Positions 8,057 to 15,705 of a stretch of DNA of 36,600 bases are shown piece after piece (position 1 is the stretch's first letter; each line of letters begins with the position of its first letter). Under the pieces are notes generated by a model. It made no database searches. It was given only the letters and a program-made list of their open reading frames with translations, and had not been told where the DNA came from. The stretch comes from Verrucomicrobiota bacterium (GTDB lineage Bacteria > Verrucomicrobiota > Verrucomicrobiia > Limisphaerales > JACRJZ01), in assembly GCA_016219875.1 (NCBI GenBank), contig JACRJZ010000035.1, forward strand, positions 1 to 36,600, read 5' to 3'. The position numbers and the translations under genes are program-made.

Positions 8057-8297
8057 GTTCTGGGCAGCGTTTGCGGCGTTGTCGCCGACGGTTCAGGAGG
8101 CGGCGCGGCGGGCCTTCCGGTTGTGGCAGCAGAACCCGCGTCATGGCTCTCTTCAATTCCAGCGGAAAGGGCGGTTCTGGTGCGCCCGAGTGGGACCGGG
8201 ACACCGTGCTCTGGCATTGCCTCTTCCGAATGGTTTCCTCTGGTTCTGGATCGGCGCGCATGACGAATACGAGCGGATGCTGCGCGGAACGCGGTAG
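8034..8297 (+). CDS. RelE/ParE-superfamily toxin-like protein
   Basis: The 87-residue product has the small alpha/beta pattern of RelE/ParE proteins: N-terminal helix (FWAAFAALSPTVQEAARRAF), then LWQQNPRHGSLQFQ, then a beta-rich part with arginines (RVGPGHRALAL) and a C-terminal FWIGAHDEYERML. The HDEY ending is common in a RelE-like subgroup. RelE-type members cut mRNA on the ribosome and ParE-type members poison gyrase; which applies cannot be decided here. It begins inside the antitoxin gene, in a different frame. Confidence 0.78.
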   Translation: MNSWTTPEFWAAFAALSPTVQEAARRAFRLWQQNPRHGSLQFQRKGRFWCARVGPGHRALALPLPNGFLWFWIGAHDEYERMLRGTR

Positions 8298-8344
8298 CCG
8301 AGGCCAATCATCTCGCAGGCGCTGGCTCCGCCAGCACCTCGATC

Positions 8345-8689
8345 TCACTCCGACCCGCTCCCACTGTCCGGGCTTTCGGCTGGGATTCCCTGCGCGGCTC
8401 GTTCCTGTTTGCGCGCTTGCTTTCGCCGTTGGCTCCGTCGGAGATAGGCCGCCGTCGCTACCGCCACGTCCACGACCTGATTTCGGAAGGAAGTCCGGGT
8501 GAACGCCTCCGCACAGTTCAGGTCGGCCGCGCGCTCTGCCACTTCCAGCAGCCAGAGCAGCGCCGCCCGATCCTGTACCTCAACGCTCATGTCCTTGTCC
8601 GGCGACGCCGCGATCCTGTCCGTGAGGAAGGCGAGACGCCGTTCCAGCCGGTCCACAAGTTTCCGTTCTCTGCGAGTGAGTTCGACCAT
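8345..8689 (-). CDS. Hypothetical protein, charged helical
   Basis: Not recognised. The 114-residue frame begins MVELTRRERKLVDRLERRLA, strongly charged and probably helical or coiled-coil. A more hydrophobic middle follows (ALLWLLEVAERAADL, then VVDVAVATAAYL) and then a basic tail (RRSQRRKQARKQER) ending in a disordered GSGSE. No signal peptide or membrane span is apparent. The ATG at 8689 is chosen over longer upstream frames because the upstream translation is low-complexity and arginine/threonine-rich. It lies antisense between the first toxin-antitoxin pair and the oxidoreductase gene. Confidence 0.5.
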   Translation of the reverse strand: MVELTRRERKLVDRLERRLAFLTDRIAASPDKDMSVEVQDRAALLWLLEVAERAADLNCAEAFTRTSFRNQVVDVAVATAAYLRRSQRRKQARKQERAAQGIPAESPDSGSGSE

Positions 8690-8903
8690 GATCGTAATTT
8701 CCGCCGAACCTAGCGTCCGCCCACTCACCCTGCAATCAATTCGCCACGTAATCGGCAGCTTGATCGTGATCGTCCTTGCCGCCGTCGTGCGCGTGCCACG
8801 CCTGCCAGAGTTCCGCGTTGACGCGGCCTGGGTGGATCCCGAAGCCGCTCCATGAGTTTCCTCGAATGGGCGGCGTGAGAGGAACGTCTGGTGAAGGTCG
8901 CCT

Positions 8904-10268
8904 ATGAACAACATGCAGACTCAATTCACCTCGCGTCGCGAGTTCCTCAAGACTACCGGCCGCCTGGCCGCCGCATCGGCCTTGGCGGGGGCAGCCATTC
9001 CACACGTTCACGCCGCTGGCAGCGATCTCATTCAGGTCGCGCTCATCGGCTGCGGTGGACGCGGCTCGGGCGCGACTGCGCAAGCCCTCTCCACCAAGAG
9101 CGGCCCCATCAAGCTCGTCGCGATGGGGGACATCTTTGAGAACAAGCTCAACCGGAGCTTTGAAAATCTTCTCCGCCGTCCCGCCGGCGAAGTTGATGTG
9201 CCCCAGGAGCGGAAGTTCCTCGGCTTCGACGCCTACAAGAAAGCGATGGACTGCCTGCGCCCCGGCGACGTGGTGATCCTCGCGACGCCGCCGGCCTTCC
9301 GCTGGGTCCATTTCACCTACGCCATCGAGAAGGGACTGAACGTGTTCATGGAAAAGCCCGTGACCGTCGATGCCCCGACGACGCGCCGCATGATCAAGCT
9401 GGCGGAAGAGGCCGACAAAAAGAACCTGAAGGTGGGCGTGGGCCTGATGATCCGCCACTGCAAGGGTCGCCAAGAACTCAAGCAACGCATCGCGGACGGA
9501 CAGATCGGCGACCTCATTCTCATGCGCGCTTACCGCACGGGCGGCGCGGCGGCCAACGTCAGTCCGAAATCACCCGACATGAGCGAAGTGCTTTACCAGA
9601 CGCGCAGCTTCCACTCCTTCCTGTGGTCCGGCGGCGGCCTGTTCAGCGACTACAACATTCACCAGATCGACGAGTGCTGTTGGATGAAGGGCGAGTGGCC
9701 GGTGCGCGCCCACGGCACGGGCGGACGCCATTTCCGCGGCAACTCGCTGGACCAGAACTTCGACACCTACAACGTCGAATACACCTTCGCCGACGGCACC
9801 AAGCTGTGGTTCACGGGCCGTCACCAGTCCGGCTGCAACAGCGAGTTTGCCAGCTACGTGCATGGCACCAAAGGCTCCGGCATCGTCTCGACTTCCTCCC
9901 ACACGCCGGGCCGCGTGCGGCTGTTCAAGGGCCACAACATCACGCGCGAGGACATGATCTGGGCCTTCCCGCAACCGGAGCCAAGTCCCTACCAGCTTGA
10001 GTGGGACGACCTCATTAACGCCATCCGCCAGAACAAGCCTTACAACGAGGTGAAACGCGGCGCCATCGCCAGCATGGTGACTTCAATGGGCCGCATGGCT
10101 GCGCACACGGGCCAGATCATCGAGTTCGATCAGATGATGAACCTGGACCACGAGTTCGCGCCTGACGTCGATAAGCTCGCCGTGGACGGCCCCGCGCCGC
10201 TGAAGGCTGGCCCCGATGGCAAGTATCCGGTGCCGCAGCCGGGGATTAACAAGAATCGGGAGTACTGA
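8904..10268 (+). CDS. Tat-exported Gfo/Idh/MocA family oxidoreductase
   Basis: Members of this family are NAD(P)- or otherwise nucleotide-dependent enzymes acting on sugars or sugar derivatives. The 454-residue protein opens with a twin-arginine signal (SRREFLK, Arg11-Arg12), a hydrophobic stretch and a likely cleavage near HVHA (about 37), so it should work folded in the periplasm. The dinucleotide site is VALIGCGGRGSG at about 44-55, and the conserved lysine is in MEKPV (Lys151). The C-terminal alpha/beta domain has GGLFSDYNIHQID. A GAAGG ribosome-binding sequence lies 7 bases before the ATG at 8904; an in-frame ATG three codons on is an alternative. Exported members are common in Verrucomicrobiota and Planctomycetota. 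The substrate is unknown. Confidence 0.92.
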   Translation: MNNMQTQFTSRREFLKTTGRLAAASALAGAAIPHVHAAGSDLIQVALIGCGGRGSGATAQALSTKSGPIKLVAMGDIFENKLNRSFENLLRRPAGEVDVPQERKFLGFDAYKKAMDCLRPGDVVILATPPAFRWVHFTYAIEKGLNVFMEKPVTVDAPTTRRMIKLAEEADKKNLKVGVGLMIRHCKGRQELKQRIADGQIGDLILMRAYRTGGAAANVSPKSPDMSEVLYQTRSFHSFLWSGGGLFSDYNIHQIDECCWMKGEWPVRAHGTGGRHFRGNSLDQNFDTYNVEYTFADGTKLWFTGRHQSGCNSEFASYVHGTKGSGIVSTSSHTPGRVRLFKGHNITREDMIWAFPQPEPSPYQLEWDDLINAIRQNKPYNEVKRGAIASMVTSMGRMAAHTGQIIEFDQMMNLDHEFAPDVDKLAVDGPAPLKAGPDGKYPVPQPGINKNREY

Positions 10269-10295
10269 GCGACCGTGAGGGTCTGAAATTGCCTC

Positions 10296-10562
10296 TCATT
10301 TCGAGACGATCCCGTGCGTTCCGATGGAAAAGGAAAGCACGACCTCGTGGTCGATCACGAACAGGACGCGATACTTCGCCGTGACCCACAAGTCGAAGAC
10401 CGCGTGACCGTGCCAGAGGATTCCTTCCAAACGGTGGATTTGGAGAGAAGGATGCCGCCAGTTGCGACTGAACAAAGCGAACTTGGCGCGAGCGGCGCGT
10501 TGGATTCCCTCGGGAAGAAGCTGGAATTCGCGCTTGAAGCGAACCGTGCGCCGAAACTTCAT
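10296..10562 (-). CDS. RelE/ParE-superfamily toxin-like protein, second module
   Basis: An 88-residue protein with the RelE/ParE layout: N-terminal MKFRRTVRFKREFQLLPEGI helix, then SLQIHRLEG, a central tryptophan-rich strand (LWHGHAVFDLWVT), the typical YRVLFVIDHEVVLSF and a final histidine-containing IGTHGIVSK. This kind of ending is shared with cytotoxic mRNA-interferase-type toxins. Its ATG overlaps the stop of the upstream small gene as ATGA, the usual coupled antitoxin-toxin layout. It is not closely similar to the first module's toxin. It is convergent with the oxidoreductase gene, whose stop lies 28 bases away. Confidence 0.75.
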   Translation of the reverse strand: MKFRRTVRFKREFQLLPEGIQRAARAKFALFSRNWRHPSLQIHRLEGILWHGHAVFDLWVTAKYRVLFVIDHEVVLSFSIGTHGIVSK

Positions 10563-10738
10563 AGATCGTCCACCATATCGTCCATTCTCCTGTATTCCTT
10601 GGGATCAATGGCGTCGTCTGGCTTTTCTTGAGCGTCGGCACGATCCTTGGCCGTCGGCTTGCGGGAGGGGACGAGCGTGGCAAACAACACTGGGTCGAAG
10701 GGGGCTTCGGTCTTCGTCTCTGGCTCTTTCAACTTCAT
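10559..10738 (-). CDS. Putative antitoxin of the second module
   Basis: A 59-residue, charged, proline-containing protein (MKLKEPETKTEAPF to EYRRMDDMVDDL) placed directly before the toxin-like gene with a 4-base ATGA overlap. It looks intrinsically disordered and has no recognisable DNA-binding domain. The antitoxin call is therefore by position and size only. A longer frame begins at about 10795, but the ATG at 10738 gives the more protein-like start. Confidence 0.55.
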   Translation of the reverse strand: MKLKEPETKTEAPFDPVLFATLVPSRKPTAKDRADAQEKPDDAIDPKEYRRMDDMVDDL

Positions 10739-10863
10739 CGTGACGAAAGCTAGCTTTCCCGTTGGCTGGCGACAACCCGAATCTCGCTGCCGCACCCCAG
10801 CTTTGGTGACGCACTCACGCTGGACAAAGCGTCATAAATCCACGACACCGGATCAAAGGGCCC

Positions 10864-10884
10864 GGCCGACAGGGCTTGTCGGCC
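10864..10884 (-). terminator. Stem-loop in the gap between two minus-strand genes
   Basis: GGCCGACA and TGTCGGCC form a perfect 8-bp stem with a 5-base loop, 39 bases downstream of the stop of the beta-propeller gene. On the minus strand only a short CCCTTTGATC follows, so it is a weak terminator candidate. The rest of the 184-base gap shows nothing recognisable. Confidence 0.35.
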
Positions 10885-10922
10885 GCGTGCCCTCACGCGG
10901 TAGCACTGGTGACGTGGTGTGT

Positions 10923-12272
10923 TCAGGGGCTCTTGGCCACCGACACGCAGACGATCTCCTTGTCGTTCCGCGCATAGACGCACCGGTTCGCAAACGCCGG
11001 ATGCGACCACAGCACGGGACGGCCCGGATCCTTGTTCGTCGGGTCGAGGATGTGCGCGCGGCTCACCTCCTCGTACCCTTTCGGACTGAGGCGGGCGATG
11101 ATGAGGTCGCCCAGTTCGTTGAAGAGGAAGAAGCGGTTGCCGTTCTTCACCAGGAAGGCATTGCCCCAGCGCACTTCCTTGCCTGTCGTGGCGGCGAAGG
11201 TTTCCCACAATCGTTCGCCCGTGTCCGCGTTCAGGCAGCGCAACTGGCCGTAGCTGCACACGCCGTAGATGTGGCCGTCCTCGAAGAACGGCGTGCTGAT
11301 GATGCTGTGCAACTCCGTCGTCTCGCGTTCGCTGCGCTTCTTGGATTGCCAAAGCACCGTCGCGGCGGGCTTGGCGGCGTCGAGTTGCAGCATGAGCGAG
11401 CCGTCGTAAAACGCCGTGATGAACAGCCGGTCGCCCAGCTTCCGCGGCGTAGAAACCGACAAACCAACGCGTGAAGTAAACGGTACCGTCCAATAGCGTT
11501 GGCCGGTTTCGGGATTGAGCGCATTCACCGACTCCGGATGCCACACGACGAGCTGCCGCTGGCCGCCGGCTTCGTAGAGCATCGGCGGGCAGTAGCCGAT
11601 TTCTTCCGCCGTGAGCGACTTCCAAAGCTCTTTGCCGGTGTCCTTGTCGAACGCCACAGCCACGCTGCCCGCCCCGCCGGCCAAGCAGATCAGTTTCCGA
11701 CCGTCGAGCAGCGGATGCGCGGCAAAGCCCCACATCGGCGCGCGGGTCTGGTATTCCCGCTTGAGGTCTTTCGACCAAATCACCTTGCCGTTGGTGGCGT
11801 CGAGGCAAAGCAGATCGCCCTGCGCGCCAAGTGTGAAGACCTTGCCGTCGGCCACGACTGGTGTGCAACGCGGGCCGGCGGGATAGCTGATCGTGTAGTG
11901 GCACGGATACTCGTGCTGCCAGAGGATGCGGCCGTCGGCTTCGCTCAAGCACAACACGCGCTCGGCGCCTTGCACGGAACCGCGCTCGAAGGGGTTGCCC
12001 TGATTGCTCGCGCCCTGGGCCAGCCGTCGGTCGGTGATAAAGACCTTGCCGCCCGCGACCGCCGGCCCGGCGTAGCCTGCGCCAATCGGCGCGCGCCATC
12101 GCACCGTCGGTCCGCCGGGCGGGAATTTCTCGATGATGCCCGTCTCGCGCCACACGCCGTCGCGTTGCGGGCCGAGCCATTGCGGCCAATCATCGCCAGA
12201 GACAACCTGGGCGCCTACTACGAAAAAGCCGGCCAGGGCCAGCCGGAAGAACAACTTGCTCATGCATCGCAT
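10923..12272 (-). CDS. Secreted PQQ-binding-like beta-propeller protein
   Basis: The protein is 449 residues if translation starts at the ATG at 12272; an in-frame ATG three codons later is equally possible. A signal peptide (LFFRLALAGFFVVGAQVVSG) is followed by DDWPQWLGPQRDGVW, a motif typical of the exported verrucomicrobial and planctomycete propellers. About seven repeats then contain the quinoprotein pattern of a strand ending in LCLDATNGKVIW, FDKDTGKELW or LNADTGERLW. Such proteins resemble BamB and PQQ dehydrogenases, but no PQQ or metal ligands can be assigned, so a scaffold role is as likely as catalysis. The in-frame sequence upstream of 12272 runs into intergenic DNA. Confidence 0.88.
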   Translation of the reverse strand: MRCMSKLFFRLALAGFFVVGAQVVSGDDWPQWLGPQRDGVWRETGIIEKFPPGGPTVRWRAPIGAGYAGPAVAGGKVFITDRRLAQGASNQGNPFERGSVQGAERVLCLSEADGRILWQHEYPCHYTISYPAGPRCTPVVADGKVFTLGAQGDLLCLDATNGKVIWSKDLKREYQTRAPMWGFAAHPLLDGRKLICLAGGAGSVAVAFDKDTGKELWKSLTAEEIGYCPPMLYEAGGQRQLVVWHPESVNALNPETGQRYWTVPFTSRVGLSVSTPRKLGDRLFITAFYDGSLMLQLDAAKPAATVLWQSKKRSERETTELHSIISTPFFEDGHIYGVCSYGQLRCLNADTGERLWETFAATTGKEVRWGNAFLVKNGNRFFLFNELGDLIIARLSPKGYEEVSRAHILDPTNKDPGRPVLWSHPAFANRCVYARNDKEIVCVSVAKSP

Positions 12273-12340
12273 GGCCGAAAGGTAGCCAGAAACAGCCGGG
12301 AACGGGAGGAGTTTTTCCCGTGTGACACTGAATCTGGGGC

Positions 12341-12544
12341 GCAACCGGACACCACCCGATCCAGGGCGCAACTTGGCCCTGCCGCCGTAGCGCAGACATT
12401 CTTGTCTGCCGTAGCGCAGGCCGGAAAGCCTGCGGGGCGTGCGAAAGACTCGGCCGTCCGCATCGTGGCGGACGGCCTGCCGACAAGAATGTCGGCGCTA
12501 CAGCAGGCTGGAAAGCCTGCGCTACGGCGGTGGTGTCGGGTTGC
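12341..12544. repeat. Family A repeat (A3) inside a larger 16-bp inverted repeat
   Basis: The A unit (about 12384-12530) has GTAGCGCAGACATTCTTGTC and GTAGCGCAGGCCGGAAAGCC on the left and the inverse, ending GGAAAGCCTGCGCTACGG, on the right. Outside it, GCAACCGGACACCACC at 12341 is inverse, with one mismatch, to GGTGGTGTCGGGTTGC at 12529-12544. The composite lies between the divergent beta-propeller and sigma factor genes, so it occupies the shared promoter region. Confidence 0.75.
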
Positions 12545-12617
12545 ACCAGCCGATCCAGAACAGCTTTTGTTGAGCTTGCTCCAAACGGCCCGTTCCAGCA
12601 GATTCGCGGGAACCAAA

Positions 12618-13424
12618 ATGGGCGTCCAAGACTCCTACAGTGGTGAAGGCCCTGAGCAGAGCACGCCGGACTTTGAAAGTCTCGTGGCGCAGCACTACGG
12701 GGCGCTCTACCGCTTTGCCGTGAGTTTGACGCGCACACAAGACGACGCCTGCGACCTGGTGCAGGAAACCTTCCGCCTTTGGGCCGAAAAGGGCCATCAG
12801 TTGCGCGACAAGTCCAAGGCCAAGACGTGGCTCTTCACCACGCTGCACCGGCTCTTCCTGGAGACGCAGCGCCGGCTGACGCGCTTTCCGCACCTGGAAC
12901 TCGACGGAGTCGCCGACGAACTGCCGAACGTCACGCCTGATCTCGTGGACCGCCTCGACGGCGCCGCGCTGGTCGAGTTGCTCGGCCAAGTGGACGCGCA
13001 ATTTCAGGCGCCCGTCGCCCTGTTCTATCTGGAGGATTACTCCTACAACGAGATCGCGGAAATCCTGAACGTACCGCTGGGAACCGTGAAGTCCCGCATG
13101 GCCCGGGGACTGGCCCAACTCAAACAACTCGTGGCGCGGCAGGCCACGGGCAGTCCTTCTGGCGAAAATCGAGGTGGCCAACTCGGGACGAGGAGCAGCG
13201 AAAGAACGATTGCCGCCAAGCCCAGAAGTTCGCAACAGCGGGACGGAAGCTCGCCGCTTCTGATCCTGAGTCGATTGGGGAATCTCGTAGCAGCCGAGGT
13301 AACGAAGCTCAGACTTCACAGGAGACAGAGCCTCTTCACGGCGGCGGAGGCAGCTTTCATCGCGTTGCGACGGCACTTGGCCCACGCCCTTCAGGCCGCG
13401 CTGAATCGAGGAGTCACGCCATGA
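12618..13424 (+). CDS. ECF-type RNA polymerase sigma factor with repeat-derived C-terminal tail
   Basis: The 268-residue product has sigma region 2 at about 18-86 (FESLVAQHYGALYRFA, then DDACDLVQETFRLW and KAKTWLFTTLHRLF) and region 4 at about 115-172. Region 4 carries the helix-turn-helix YSYNEIAEILNVPLGTVKSR. A typical ECF factor would end near residue 180. Here another 90 or so residues follow, partly translated from a degenerate family B hairpin at 13285-13352. The stop overlaps the next start as ATGA, so the anti-sigma gene is translationally coupled. The ATG at 12618 is preferred because the long open frame upstream is antisense to the beta-propeller gene. The activating signal is unknown. 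Confidence 0.9.
   Translation: MGVQDSYSGEGPEQSTPDFESLVAQHYGALYRFAVSLTRTQDDACDLVQETFRLWAEKGHQLRDKSKAKTWLFTTLHRLFLETQRRLTRFPHLELDGVADELPNVTPDLVDRLDGAALVELLGQVDAQFQAPVALFYLEDYSYNEIAEILNVPLGTVKSRMARGLAQLKQLVARQATGSPSGENRGGQLGTRSSERTIAAKPRSSQQRDGSSPLLILSRLGNLVAAEVTKLRLHRRQSLFTAAEAAFIALRRHLAHALQAALNRGVTP
13285..13352. repeat. Degenerate family B hairpin inside the sigma factor gene, copy B4
   Basis: CTCGTAGCAGCCGAGGTAAC on the left and GAGCCTCTTCACGGCGGCGG on the right keep the B-element order and spacing but have several mismatches compared with B1 and B3. It is read in frame as part of the C-terminal tail of the sigma factor. The mismatches suggest an old insertion. Confidence 0.6.
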
Positions 13425-14155
13425 CTTCGTCCGAAGCCAAACTCGCCTTGCTGCCCTATCGGCCCGGCGCCCTCGACGCGACCGAGCCGGAGATGGCGGA
13501 GGCGCTGGCGCTCACGCAGCAAGATGCGGAGTTGGGGCGCTGGTTCGAGGAGCATTGCGCCTATCAGGACGCCGTGCGACGGAAGTTCCGGTCGCTGATG
13601 CCACCGGCTGACTTGAAGGAGCGCATCCTGGCGGAGCGGAAGATCGTGCGGCCGCAGTTCTCGTGGCAAAAACCCGCAGTCTGGATCGCCGTCGCCGCGG
13701 TGATACTCCTGTTCGCCGGGCTGGCGGTAATGCTGACGCGGCCCGCCGCGCCCGACCGGTTCGCCGATTACCGCGCCCGCATGGTCCGCGTGGCACTGCG
13801 CGAGTACCGAATGGACATCGTCACCAACGACATGACCCAAGTGCGGCAGTTCATGGCCCAGCGGGGCGCTCCCGCGGACTACGAGGTGCCCGCAGGACTG
13901 GGACGGACCAAGCTCACCGGCGGCGGACTCCTCAAGTGGCGGGGCAATCCGGTGTCGATGGTGTGCTTCGACCGCGGCGACAAACAGATGCTCTATCTGT
14001 TCGTGTTGGATCGAACCGTGGTCAAGGACGCCCCGCCGGCCAGCCCGCAGGTCACGAAGGTGAACAAGCTCGTAACGGCAAGCTGGACGCAAGGCGACAA
14101 GACCTACGTGCTGGCGGGGCCGGAAGAACCGGAGTTCACGAAAAAGTACCTGTGA
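13421..14155 (+). CDS. Membrane-anchored anti-sigma factor-like protein
   Basis: A 244-residue protein coupled to the sigma gene by a 4-base overlap. Residues 1-80 form a cytoplasmic helical part, expected to bind the sigma factor. It contains a single Cys in EEHCAY but no HxxxCxxC zinc motif. One transmembrane helix lies at about 86-106 (VWIAVAAVILLFAGLAVML). The periplasmic domain (about 110-244) has GGLLKWRGNPVSMVCFDRG and LYLFVLDRT, the pattern seen in exported domains of anti-sigma proteins of this type. The topology suggests sensing outside the membrane and release of the ECF factor. Function is inferred from gene order and topology. Confidence 0.8.
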   Translation: MTSSEAKLALLPYRPGALDATEPEMAEALALTQQDAELGRWFEEHCAYQDAVRRKFRSLMPPADLKERILAERKIVRPQFSWQKPAVWIAVAAVILLFAGLAVMLTRPAAPDRFADYRARMVRVALREYRMDIVTNDMTQVRQFMAQRGAPADYEVPAGLGRTKLTGGGLLKWRGNPVSMVCFDRGDKQMLYLFVLDRTVVKDAPPASPQVTKVNKLVTASWTQGDKTYVLAGPEEPEFTKKYL

Positions 14156-14159
14156 CGCC

Positions 14160-14186
14160 AAGGCGGTGCGCGATCTGGCGCGCCTT
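14160..14186 (+). terminator. Possible terminator after the sigma/anti-sigma operon
   Basis: AAGGCG and CGCCTT form a short bulged stem with an inner CGC/GCG pair, beginning 4 bases after the anti-sigma stop and followed by TTCTCCTT. The stem is weak and the T-tract broken, so this is a tentative call. Confidence 0.35.
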
Positions 14187-14364
14187 TCTCCTTGCCTCTA
14201 CCGCAGCGGCTAGCCTAGCGTGCCGCCGTTCGCACACCCGTCAGTTCGACACGTGCATTCGTTCATCAGCCTGATTCGATGGAAAACGGAACCTCCAGCG
14301 GGTGGGAGGTCGGTCGCATCGGGTCGGCGATGAATGGAGTCACAAGCAGAGCGGGAAGAGAATT

Positions 14365-15567
14365 ATGAGCACAATACTGTATCTGAAACTGAGCGCGCTG
14401 ATGTTCATGGAATACGCGGTCTGGGGCGCGTGGATGCCCGTGCTGGCCGCGCGACTGCTCGGCCCGCTCCAGATGAGCGGCAAGCAGACTGGCTGGATCT
14501 ACGCCACCCTCCCGCTGGCCAGCATGATCTCGCCGCTCTTCGCCGGCCAACTGGCCGACAAATACGTCGATACCGGCCTGATCCTCACCGTCTGCCACGG
14601 CTTGGGCACCGTGCTGCTGTTCCTGTCGGCCCGGATCACGAAGTTCAAGCCTCTCTTCCTCGTCATGCTGGCCTACGCGATGTTGTACGCCGCGACGATC
14701 CCGCTGGTGAACTCACTCATGTTCAGCCAACTCACGGACGTTGCCAAAGCCATCGGCCAAGAGCCGCGCGATTTCATCGCCAAACACTCCCCCGGCATCT
14801 TCATCTGGGCACCGATCGCCTGGGCGCTGATTGGCTACATGCTCAGCGGCTACCGCAACCTCCGCAAGGCCGAGGGCGACGGCAGCGATTGCCTGAAGTT
14901 CGGCGCCATCCTCTCGATCCTCATGGCGGTCATTTGCCTCCTCCAGCCGGCGACGCCGCCCAAGGGCGGCGAAGGTGTGCCGATGTTGAAGGCGCTCTCG
15001 ATGCTCTCGGACTACAAGTTCGCCATCTTCATCGTGGTGTCCATGGTCGTGGCCGGCACCATGCAGTTTTACTTCCTGGGCACCGCCCGTTACCTGTCGG
15101 ATAAGGGCGCTTCGGGGAAGAACGTTCCCGCCATCATGGGCATCGCCCAAGCCGCTCAGGCCGTGGCCACCATGCTCGCCCTGGGCCTGCTCCTGACCAA
15201 GATCGGCCCCAAGTGGACCATCACCGTGGGCGCGGCCTCGTGGATGACGCTCTACATCGCCTACTGCCTGAACATGCCCAAGTGGGCCATCGTCCTGGCC
15301 CAAGTCTTCCACGGGCTGGCTTACGTGTTCTTCATCATCGGCGGCCAAATCTACATCAGCAACGTGGCCCCCAAGGAAATCGCCGGCTCGGCCCAGGCGT
15401 TGATTATTTTGGTCACCACCGGCATCGGGTTGTTCCTCGGCACTCAAGTAGCGGGCTTCTCCATGGACCGATTTTCGGCAGAGGGAAAGATCAATTGGAG
15501 CAAGGTGTTCCTCATCCCGCTCCTTTGCACTCTGTTTGGGGTGCTGGCCCTGGCGGTGGCGTTCTGA
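14365..15567 (+). CDS. Nucleoside:H+ symporter-type MFS permease
   Basis: A 400-residue integral membrane protein with about twelve hydrophobic spans. The first is LKLSALMFMEYAVWGAWMPV, which matches the start of the NupG/XapB-like nucleoside symporter family (Nuc_H_symport), as does the span around YFLGTARYLSD. A cytoplasmic loop between spans 6 and 7 holds the charged TPPKGGEGVP. The ATG at 14365 is chosen because GGGAAGAG stands 5-12 bases before it and because the upstream extension is hydrophilic. NupG itself takes up nucleosides with protons, but in this bacterial group relatives lie next to sugar-degradation genes and may carry other small glycosides. Here it precedes the DUF1080 gene by 138 bases. 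Confidence 0.85.
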   Translation: MSTILYLKLSALMFMEYAVWGAWMPVLAARLLGPLQMSGKQTGWIYATLPLASMISPLFAGQLADKYVDTGLILTVCHGLGTVLLFLSARITKFKPLFLVMLAYAMLYAATIPLVNSLMFSQLTDVAKAIGQEPRDFIAKHSPGIFIWAPIAWALIGYMLSGYRNLRKAEGDGSDCLKFGAILSILMAVICLLQPATPPKGGEGVPMLKALSMLSDYKFAIFIVVSMVVAGTMQFYFLGTARYLSDKGASGKNVPAIMGIAQAAQAVATMLALGLLLTKIGPKWTITVGAASWMTLYIAYCLNMPKWAIVLAQVFHGLAYVFFIIGGQIYISNVAPKEIAGSAQALIILVTTGIGLFLGTQVAGFSMDRFSAEGKINWSKVFLIPLLCTLFGVLALAVAF

Positions 15568-15705
15568 GCAAGTCGGGCGTCGCGCGGAATCCTGTCTTCC
15601 AACGAGTCTGCAGGATGGAGGGCGCGGGCCATGTTCCCGCTTGGGGTGAATTCAACGCGCGCAGCCTGCGTCGAAAACGTGGCTGCAAAATCTGAGACAC
15701 CAACT

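Noticed and set aside
8736..8850. Minus-strand open end with W-Q-A-W-H-A-H-D-G-G composition
   Set aside because: It looks somewhat protein-like, but no start codon lies close by and it overlaps the leader of the oxidoreductase gene. It could be a gene remnant, which cannot be supported without relatives.
11499..12617. Long plus-strand open frame joined to the sigma factor gene
   Set aside because: It is antisense to the beta-propeller gene and has arginine/alanine-rich shadow composition. The sigma factor homology begins only after the ATG at 12618.
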